Part shown: positions 19,706 to 28,400 of the stretch, one piece after another
How positions within the stretch are numbered: position 1 is the stretch's first letter
How the letters are laid out: the number at the start of each line of letters is the position of its first letter
Assembly (NCBI GenBank): GCA_963575745.1
Contig: CAUYUJ010005031.1
Coordinates: 1-37,500 of the forward strand
Reading direction: 5' to 3'
DNA length: 37,500 bases
From: Prorocentrum cordatum
Lineage: Eukaryota; Sar; Dinophyceae; Prorocentrales; Prorocentraceae
Position numbers and translations under genes: made by a program
The notes under the pieces: generated by a model
What the model was told of the DNA's origin: nothing
Database searches by the model: none
Seen by the model: the letters and a program-made list of their open reading frames with translations, nothing else

Positions 19706-20785
19706 TACGATCCTCACAACAGTACGCATCGACATTATTCGCGCCGTGTTCAGTTGATCAAAATGATGAGTGGTCAGTGGTTGTCATGTTTGCGTTTGGT
19801 TCAAATGTTTTCAGTTCTTGGTTGTAAATACACCGAGCTGTCATTGCTTGATGTTGTCATGGTTTTGTGTTCTGTGGTTGTTTTGCGGGGATATATCGAT
19901 TAATGCGCTGTGCACATGTTTATTTTGATGGGCTGGGTGGGTACGTTATATTTTCCCCAGAACAGCGAAACTTCCCCCAGAGTCTGTTGTAGGCCTTTGT
20001 GAGTGTCGTATGAGATTGCGCGTCTCCCTCCCCGGAGTGTGCCATGCGTTCAATTTCGGTTTCGTCGGTCGTCCGCCCCAAGTGATATGCGCCAGCAGAG
20101 GACAATGCCAAGTTAAGGACGCCTGCAATGTTAATTTAGGAACGCCGCGGCGGGCGATTGCTCACATAACTGTTCTGACCGCAGGGCTCTCTCACTGTCC
20201 CCTCGTTCCTTCCCGTTTCGTTCTCATGGTATATTGCAATTGCTGGTGCTACGCATGAAATGTTTTATTGCTTTGCAATTATCAGTTGTCTTGCGTTCCG
20301 GACACTGCATGCCTCGATGCTCGATGGGTCCTGGTGGTGGAAGGCGCCGTTGGCATTGCAAAGACGTAGCAATCCGATGCGTTCAATGACCCCCTCTTCT
20401 TGACAATAGATAGGAGTTCCCCTCGCCCATATGACCAAAACCCCTTCCCCCCCCGACCAATTTTAAAGAAAATCATCACCCCCGCAAAGCATCCGTGACT
20501 CCCCTTGCCCTTTTTTTCTTGGTCGTGATGCCGCAATCGGCGTTGCGAGGTGAACAATGTAGGGGCCCCCGAAGTTTCGCGCCATGACTGGTTGTCCCGC
20601 CCTCCTCAATCTGTGTCCCCTCTTCCTCCTCCGTGTTTCTTATCTGTCCGTGTGCCGAAACGTTTGTGCTCAAACAATAAGGGTTCGTTGTGAGAACACG
20701 ACATTCGCTGAGCCTCTGAGCTGGGCGTTTTTTTTTTTTTCGCAAGGCATCCCGACGCCCTGCTAGCAGAGCCCGTCTTGCTGCC
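19706..20785. other. Region upstream of P3
   Basis: The most AT-rich kilobase of the window. No convincing gene. It contains runs of C (20445-20460) and of T (20507-20518, 20728-20742). The second T run is followed by CGCAAGG 43 bases before the P3 ATG and could serve as a polypyrimidine tract with an AG acceptor for trans-splicing (inference). Confidence 0.45.
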
Positions 20786-23700
20786 ATGGGCAAGCCCAAA
20801 AAGCACACAGATGCTGGCGCTTCGGACAAGAAGCGCAAGGCCCAGGATGAGCCCGAGGTAGACCACCCCCTTCTCAATGTTCGAATGGCCACCTGCACGA
20901 CATGCAACCAGAACACGCACGGCTACGAGAAGCACGCGCCAGAGGGCGTCAAGCAGCCACTGTGGTGGCCAAAAGGTGAAAAATGCGCAAAGACAGGTCT
21001 ACTGACTCCCATGGGACATGAGTGCGGCAATTGCTTGTACACCAGGAAGAGGTACTACCCGACGGGCACCACCCAGGCCACCGTGAACGGTATGATCGAG
21101 GCTGGCGGCGAGGCGTCCGAGCGTCATGAGCGGCTTCGCCAGGACAAGGCCTCAGGAGAGTGCAAGTACGTGAAGACCGAGGCCGCCAACACCAAAGTGA
21201 AGACCGTTATCCAGAGTGAGCAGTTCAGCGAGGGGTTCGAGGAGGGCCACGCCATCGAGCTCAAATCCTTTGCGAGAGAACGAAACCTCTCCTTCCCTAC
21301 TGAGCAGATGCTGGTCGATTACATCACGGGTTCCTTGGGGATGGAGGTAGAGATGGGCAAGAAGGGCGTGCTTGTTGTCAACGTCCCCGACATGCCGCAT
21401 GGGGCCCAGTACAAGTGCAGGAAGGGCGTCAAGGACTCGGCGAAGAAGATCGTGGAGGAGAAGCACGACGACGAGGAGTCGGCACAGGTTCGGCATCAAG
21501 AGGATCTGCGTAGTCGTGAGCGTGAAGGTCAGCCTCTGGGCTTTGGTGCTGCTGCCAAGCCGCGTGTTCGTCTCACTAGCAAGGCGTCGTTTGCTGCTGA
21601 TGGCGCCCCGTCAAGTGGGCGTGAGACGTCTTCCGACATCGTGGACGTGAGGGCGTCGCCACTAGCAGCAGCATCATTGATTACGGCGAGTGACGACATC
21701 GGTAACCTCAGCGACGTGGACTCCTGCAGCATTGGTGGTGCTTCGTCTGCTTGTGCCACGCCGATTCCGAGGAGAACGATGTCGGAGGTACCAATAGAAG
21801 TACGGACCACCAAGAAGAGGCGTGTTGGCTCTGACGCTCATTCCTCAGGCGTCGAAGGAGGTAAAGCTCTTTTGCATGATACATCGGTTGCTTTCTCACC
21901 AGAGGTCTTGTGGAACAGGAAGTTCAAGTCCAGAGATTACGAGAACGCGCTCACGAAGCTGGCGGCCAGGGCGACAAAGGTGGCAGCGATCGCTGACGAT
22001 GTTGAGGCGGCGGAGACAGCAGAGAAGCTATTCAAGTTGAGTGTGGAACTTACTACTCAGAAGAAAGCAATCGACGCTTTCAGGCAGAATCCGCAAGACT
22101 ACGTGGAGAAGCTGGACTCATTACCATGCGACTTCATCGACATCTTCGGCAAGTGTTCTGAGACCGTTCGGGTCAACATGCTATCGGCGACTTCGTTCAC
22201 TCTTTTGGGCCTTGGTGGTGATGGTTGCGAGGTGATGGCCTTGAAGGTGGCGAAGCTCATGGAGGTCAAGGGCATGTTCTCCGTGGGTGCCCTGAAGGCC
22301 AGCGGCTGCGACGATCGCTTTGTGTCGAGCTGCCAACAGAATCTCGTTCAGGGCTTCATCGATAAGGTGGTCAAGAAGAGGCGCGAGGACTTCGTCAAGA
22401 TCATGTCGTGCTGCTCTGCTGTGATTGGCAAGGTCAAACGGCTTCCAATGGGCCTGCTAAGCTGCGCCCTTCTCACCGTGAGCTTTGGTTGACCTCGATC
22501 GTTCCCAGCCCGGAACGATAATGTCAACCGGAGAGATTCGGTGAGGAGGGATCGGTTTCAGGCCCAATGGAAGCTTCCCCAGGTCAACTTGGCGGAGCTC
22601 GACCTGGACAACACCATGATCGACGAGACCACTGGGTGGAATTCTCAGTGCGCTGCGGACTTGTACGCGCTGGAGTACTTCGGGAGGGTCTTGGCGCAAG
22701 ACGCCGACGATAGACTGCCCAGAGACCTTCGCATCGAGGGCGTTGCACTCCGATCCCGTGTGTCGAAGTTGAGCGCTCGCCTCCGTTGCCTCACTCGCGT
22801 GTCGGGTGGATCGTCCAGCATGGCTAAGATCGCCTGGGAGATGATTCCTGACATCGGGACGGGGGACTCCTGCAGGCGTCTTGATACTGAGGTCGTCGAC
22901 GAGGTGATGAAGCTGACGCGTTCTCTTCGCATGTATGCTGAGGTATTGGGGGCAAATCGACACCTATGCTCAAGCTGGGGGGGGGGGTCCTCGGTCCTTG
23001 GTCCAAAAGAGTCCCCTGGGGACCTGGGCTTTCTGGGATGCCCGAGGGTCCTCGGGTCGCTGATCTCATCAGCTTGGGCAGGGGCGCAGTTGGCCCCTTC
23101 AAGGATACAGACAGCCAGCAAGCTGTTGAGTGCACCTTCGGCCTGCTCCAGGAGATCGCGGGGTCAGAATCGGTGAAGACGTTCGCCAATTTCCTCAACG
23201 GCATCGGCGACGAGAACGACAGCGAGATCGAGCAGCTGATCAATTTGAGGGACGACTTGGTGAAGAACCTCTTCAGTGGCCTATCTTTGATCACGTTGTA
23301 CTCTGGCGGACTCCAGCAACTGGCGAGCACTATCTACTGCGATGGCATTGGCAATGGGGGCGCAAGCAAGGAAGCCTTAGAACAAATGGACTCTGATGCC
23401 GATATCTTCCGTGTACTTGCATCTGTGGCGTCTACTTTGATGATGTTCGAGCTCTCTTCTGTCTACAGGGCCATTGTGAAAGAAACCAATGATCGATGCC
23501 TCCTCGCCGTGAAGGTGACCGAGACCAAGGTGATGTCTGCGAAGAAGTGTGACGAGTCGATTCTGACCCACTGGTCGGAGATCTGGGAGGCAGAGGCGTC
23601 CATCAAGAGCGCGACGAGGGTGACCGACGACAAACAGATATCTTCTTTCCAGTTGATATGCGATGTTCTTTCAGCTCTCTCGGCGGAGAACTTGATCATT

Positions 23701-24642
23701 TCAGTTGTGAAGGCGATTGTTGGCTCACCTGGGTGCCAGCTTGTCACCCAGAACTTCATTGCAGTAGTCAGCGAGCTCGTCGGTTGTTTACCTGCTCAAG
23801 TGAAGGTGCTGGTCGACTCGGCTAAGGCATTCAAAACCATCAGGCAGAGTGCAGAACAGCTGATTGCGGGAAAGAGCATCGGTTGCATGCAGAGCACCGC
23901 GGCGTTGACCCTCATCCAATCGTTGGTCGAGCCAGTTTCTACCATGGCCGAGATCCCTGGCTGGAAGAGGGCGTTGAAGGAGGAGTGGGCCACCGCGTTC
24001 CAGGGCGTCGCGGGGCAGCTCGATATCATCCAGGTAGAGGGCTTCATCAAGAAGTACAGGGACGAGGAGAAGGTGATTGGCCTCGTCGACGCGTGGAGCT
24101 TCGATGCAAACATGTGGCTGGCATCCAGCACCAGAGACGACAAGCGCACTGCAGAGTTCAAGCTGACCGAGTCCTACATCATCGGCCTCCCCCCAGCAGC
24201 TCGCGTTATCGAGGAGCTGTCGAAGGTGGTGGGGTCCCTGCAGTGGATCTCGGACGTGGAGAGCGCGTTGCTTCGCGCCCTGATCGAGAAGCTTCCTGAG
24301 ATCAAGATCTTGGTTCGCGAAGCAGCAGTGCTGATGGCAACGATGATGTTGGCGAACAGCTTACTGACCAAAAAAGCCGTGCCCACTACAAAGAAGTACG
24401 CCGCCGACAAGCTATCGGTCAGGGTTGCCGACTTGCCGAACTCGTTGCAAGTGAAGCTCAACGACTTCGAAGCTGGCCTCGAGGAGGAGAACGGTGGCCC
24501 TCACGCTCACGCGGGCCCAGACAGTACCACGGGCTCGCCAACGGTCGAATCCAAGTCGACCGAGGTGGCATCAGCAGACAAGAGCTCGAAACCGTCGAAG
24601 CCACTTTTGAAGCTCAAGATTGCGCCAGTCAGCGCGAAGTAG
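20786..24642 (+). CDS. P3: large protein of the element, with two small frame-breaking inserts
   Basis: ATG at 20786 in good context (gccATGg). Reading 20786-22477, 22541-22972 and 23071-24642 together gives about 1,231 codons with no stop. The N-terminus has a basic KKRK cluster, then CTTC, a WWPKGEKC segment and GHECGNCLYTRKR (about 20894-21060): a Cys-rich putative zinc-binding domain. A second basic cluster, KKRRV (about 21811), suggests nuclear import. The middle is Ser/Asp-rich and probably disordered. From about 21890 to 24460 it is predominantly helical with no motif I recognise, and the C-terminus is Ser/Lys-rich. The uninterrupted pieces are 20786-22492 (TGA) and, in another frame, 22966-24642. 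I recall similar Cys-rich N-termini in unnamed dinoflagellate proteins; the function is unknown. Confidence 0.6.
22478..22540 (+). other. 63-bp hairpin insert or mini-intron in P3
   Basis: Flanked by GTGAG at 22478-22482 and 22541-22545. It contains the only stop (TGA 22490-22492) between the two P3 frame-2 segments. Inside is a two-part hairpin: GGTTGAC (22486-22492) pairs with GTCAACC (22523-22529), and ATCGTTCC pairs with GGAACGAT around the loop CAGCCC. Length 63 is a multiple of three, so removal keeps the frame. Confidence 0.6.
22973..23070 (+). other. 98-bp hairpin-rich insert or mini-intron in P3
   Basis: Removing 22973-23070 moves P3 from frame 2 to frame 1 exactly at AGC, where AGCTGGG (22973) and AGCTTGGG (23071) form a short imperfect direct repeat. 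The insert starts with a run of ten G and holds two perfect stems: GTCCCC/GGGGAC and CCCGAG/CTCGGG. Canonical GT-AG borders are not obvious. Confidence 0.5.
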
Positions 24643-25415
24643 TTTTCCACCGCAGTTAGTTCGTATGTCTAGGCCCTCCGCCGACACGCGTGGCCACAGC
24701 TTGTCGCCGCTGGGGCCTTGAGTGGACGCTTTGCTAAGAATAGCCTCCGCAGTCCGTGGTGCCGAGCGGGCCTCTTGTGGGCTCAGGGGTGCTCTTTTAG
24801 TGGCCTCGTTCGGCTGTCGACCATTCTCATCGAATGGGCGAGCGTTTTGGGGCGGGCTGCGTAGGCAAGTACATGCGAAGCTGTTCGTCTCTCTGGCACG
24901 GGTGGCGAAATGAGGGGTCCGATCTTGGGGGTCGACGGATTGAGGGGGAGCAACAGCAAGAACATTCACACCTTATGAAAGGATTCCCTCGCATTGCCAC
25001 GAAGCCAGCTCAGCTTTCAGTCTTTTTGGGGACGCTGGCCTGCGCGTGAGTGAGAACATCATCACCTTCACCATCATCACACTTACCACCACCCTTCCCC
25101 ATCATCATGCATCAGTGGCAATCCCTTCTCATTGTGCGGGGGGTGCCTGCACGCATGAGCGGCGGCGGGGGAACGCGGACCGAGATCACACAGTGCAGCG
25201 GCGCATGAGATAGGGGTTTCATTTTAGAGGGTGCTGCAATAGAGGGGAAGCTGCGGGGGTACACGTTGAGAGTCCTACTCGTGCACGCCTGACCCCAATC
25301 CCCTGATCATCGCATTCGTTTCATGCATTCTCATTTCTAACGGGTTAAACATCATATTTTCATATAACCCATTCAAAAGGCTTTCCTTACTTTTACATTG
25401 GTTTCTTACTTTTTT
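24643..25415. other. Right subterminal non-coding region
   Basis: No gene recognised. It contains a degenerate CAT/CAC repeat (about 25055-25115) and an AT-rich final 130 bases. It ends at the right inverted repeat. Confidence 0.5.
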
Positions 25416-25442
25416 ATTGTTTTCAACAAATGAACCTTTCAA
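25416..25442 (-). repeat. Right terminal inverted repeat
   Basis: Begins with ATTGTTTTCAACA (25416-25428), the perfect inverse of the left core, and ends CTTTCAA. The Helitron reading frame is also open across this repeat, but without an ATG, so the apparent upstream extension of that ORF is transposon sequence. Confidence 0.78.
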
Positions 25443-25450
25443 GGGTGAGT
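25443..25450. repeat. Target-site duplication, right copy
   Basis: GGGTGAGT, identical to 8066-8073. Here it encodes the Gly-Glu that starts the resumed Helitron frame. Confidence 0.8.
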
Positions 25451-28400
25451 GCGGCATCCCGCTCAGGGAGCTGGAGGCGTCCGCAGTGCGCGACCCGGGG
25501 CCCGACGGCAAGCTGTGGCTCTTGCACAAGAAGTGCTTCAAGATTGAGAAGCGGGAGTCAGACGGGGTGCTCGTGGCCGACGCGACGCAGAAGGTGCCCG
25601 TATGCACAGGGTGTCGCGGCGCGCTGTCGAAGAGGTTGCCCACGATGCCGACGTTTGCGCTGGCCAACGATCTCTGGATCGGTCGGTTGCCACCGCGGCT
25701 GCGGAATCTCACGCTGGGCGCGAAGCTTCTGCTGCCCATCGCGCGGGGCATCGTGCGGCGGTTCCATTGCAAGACCGATTCGGGCATGTGGACTCCAGTC
25801 GATCAGAGGATCCAGGCGTTCGTGGGGAATTTCGTGGCGTTCCCGCAGGCGGACGGCGGTCGGCAGGTCCTGTCGCTGCCGCCGCGGGAGACCGACCTCG
25901 TCGAGTCCGTTCAGATTGTCTTCGCGGGGTCCGACCCGAGCAGTCTGCAGAAAGCGCGGTTCGACGAGCTCGGCGTGTCCATCGATGATTTCAAGCGCGC
26001 TTACGAGTACCTCCGCGACACGAACGAGCAGTACTCTGCGGTGCGGTGGGACGATGAGGCCGAGCAGGAGTTTGCTGACGCCGCAGGCGACGCCGACGGC
26101 GACGGCGCGTCGCTGCTGGGCCTGCCGCGCTGTCTCGCGGCGTGCGTGGCCGTGGGGGGTCAGGGCGGCGATGCTCGTCAGCAGGGCCCTGCCGACGCCG
26201 TCGAGCCGGGCGCTGGGCCGGCCCCGCGAGAGCGTGCGACGGGGGGCGTCGCCAGCGCGGAGGGCGGCGCGGGCGCGGCGACCGACGGCGGTGGTCGTGG
26301 AGTCGAGAGCCTCGGCGGTGAGGACGCCGCTGGCGCTGGCGGGGGCGACTCCGAGGGCGACGAGGGCGACGCGGACGAGGGGGTGGACGGCGAGGGTATC
26401 GAACAGGGCGAGTACTGCGCCGCCGTCGCGGATGCTGACATGGTGGCGGATCTGGACCGGCAGTGGCAGACTGTGCACCTGAGCCTTCAGAAGGCGGAGA
26501 AGCTCGCGCTGCAGAAGGAGAAGTCGGAGGCGGAAGTGCGGCAGGTGAAGGGCCTGGAGAATTTCCAGGACAAAGATCTCGAGGCGCGCCTGGCGGAAGA
26601 AGGGAAAAAGATCCACGGGGCTTTGAAGGCGCTCTCCTCCGGCAGGATCGAGGCATTGACGAAGCAGCTGGAGAAGACGCAACAGAGGATTCAGGCCACG
26701 CGTCCTCCTCCAGGAGTTGCCGCGTCGCGCGCGGCAGCAGGCGGCGGCGGTGGCGGCGGCGGTGGCGGCGGCGGCGCGCCGGCGGGCGGCGTCGACGCCG
26801 CTGGCGTTGAGGGCGGGGAGGCGAGGCGCAGGGTGCGGGTCGTCGTGCCCTCTGGCACCGAGCCCGTCAGCATGTTCTCCCCAGGTTTCTGGAGTGCCTT
26901 CGACCCCATTGCGTTTCCGTACGGGGACGGCGTCTTCGGACTTGAGAGGGAGGCGAAGTTGACGTACGACGAGTGGTGCCGGTGCCTCATGGCTCGCGAG
27001 GAGCTCGAGTATGAGGTCCCCGACGATGGCCCGGCGCCCGACTCTGCGCAGGCGCCCGCCTCGTCTGAGTCGCCCGTTCCTCGGTGGCGTCGCCACGCGG
27101 ATCTGCTCACGGCCCAGTATTGCCTCTGGCGCAGAAAGGCCATCATTAAGTCGGCCAGGTATTTCGTGCGCACGCAGCGTCTGGGGGAAAGCATCGCGGA
27201 CCTTGCCGCTCTGACGCCCGAGGAGCTGACGCACGCTGTGGCCGTGCTCGGCAGGGAAGCCGGCCTGAAGGACGCGCTGAGCAGCCCGGCCGTGCCCCAG
27301 AACGTGAAGAGCGCGCTGCGCAGCATGCTCCTCAGCAACGCGCACGTCGTCGGCTCCGACGCGCACCGGACCACGCTGCGACACATCAGTGCCAGCTACA
27401 CCCGCCTCTTCGGGCCGCCCCTGGTGTTCACGACGCCGAACATTGCGGACACGCGGAACCTGATGGTGTCCCTCATGTACGAGGGCGCCGACGTGCAGCG
27501 CTGGCGGCTGCTGGAGGAGACCGAGCCCGAGATGCCCGCGCTGCGGGACATGCTGCGGCGGGTGGCGGCCGACCCTGTGTCGCAGGCCATGGTGACGAAC
27601 CTCATGCTGGAATTGTTCCTGGAGCATGTTGTCGGCGTCAAGGAGCAGCGCGGGGCCACGGGCGTCTCCGATGGCGTGGCCGCCACGGGGGCGTGTGGTG
27701 CGTTCGGGCTCGTTCGCGCGTACTTCGGCCCGGTGGAGTCGCAGGGGCGCGGCGGAATCCATCCGCACGTCCACCTGTGGCTCCTGCACCCGATGACTGG
27801 CGCGTTCCTCGCGAGGCTGCGCGCCGGGGAAGTCGCCGGCCTGGAGGAGCGCCTGAGGAAGTGGAGGGACAGTGTGCTCGCCAAGGTCGGTAGCGTGCAG
27901 TTCGACGCGGCCGAGGAGGTGGGCCGGCAGCTGGGCATGGTCGGGGCGGATCGGCTGCCGCCGCTTCCGCTTGACGCGAAGGCTCGAGCGCGCGCGTACG
28001 TGGACGGGAAGCTGGAGAAGGACGACCTCGCCTTGTCTGACAATACCGTGGCGGGCGCCTCCCGTCGTAAGCTCGAGAAGATTTGCAAGCAGGCCTATGA
28101 CGCCGGGCGTAGGGAGGGCGTTCCGGCCCGCAGGGGCGGTATGACTACGGAAGCGCTGCGGCAGCAGGTGGCGGCCATGAAGAATGTCAATCTGGACGAG
28201 GAGCGGGCGATGCTGCAGGAGCAGCCCCGACCAGAGGGCCCGCTCCGGCAGCGGCCATTCGCACCGCTGGCAGACCCAGAGCCCGATCCCCACGAGCGGG
28301 GGGTCCAGTACCCTGAGATATACGGCAAGCCTCTCACGGGTGCGCACGTGACGCTGCAGCCGCAGTACCGCCGCAAGCCTCCGTGCCGCGTGCGCGAGGA

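Larger units (their letters stand above)
8074..25442 (+). mobile_element. 17.4-kb TIR element inserted in the Helitron gene
   Basis: The insert is 17,369 bp, flanked by identical 8-bp copies of GGGTGAGT (9 bp if the A before each copy is counted). Its ends are inverted repeats: 8074-8100 against 25416-25442, 21 of 27 matching, with a perfect inner 13-mer. Removing the insert and one target copy makes the Helitron frame read continuously from Arg-Asp-Gln into Gly-Glu-Cys-Gly. Base composition and codon use are much less GC-biased than in the Helitron. It carries P1, P2 and P3 on the + strand plus a long repeat-rich gap. An 8-bp duplication is typical of hAT, KDZ/Zisupton, Merlin and P elements, and introners in several algae also make 8-bp duplications. 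The superfamily is not settled. Nested insertions inside the element are possible. Confidence 0.78.

Noticed and set aside
8074-25442. Maverick/Polinton identity for the large element
   Set aside because: Target duplication is 8 bp instead of 6, the terminal repeats are short, and no polymerase B, integrase, packaging ATPase or capsid motif is visible.
25417-25443. Start of the large Helitron frame upstream of 25444
   Set aside because: These codons are the terminal inverted repeat of the inserted element and there is no ATG; they are not Helitron sequence.
8068-25443. Ordinary GT-AG intron of 17.4 kb
   Set aside because: Joining at GT 8068 and AG 25443 gives CAG GGG TGA, an immediate stop; only removal of one target copy restores the frame. 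Non-canonical splicing is left open.
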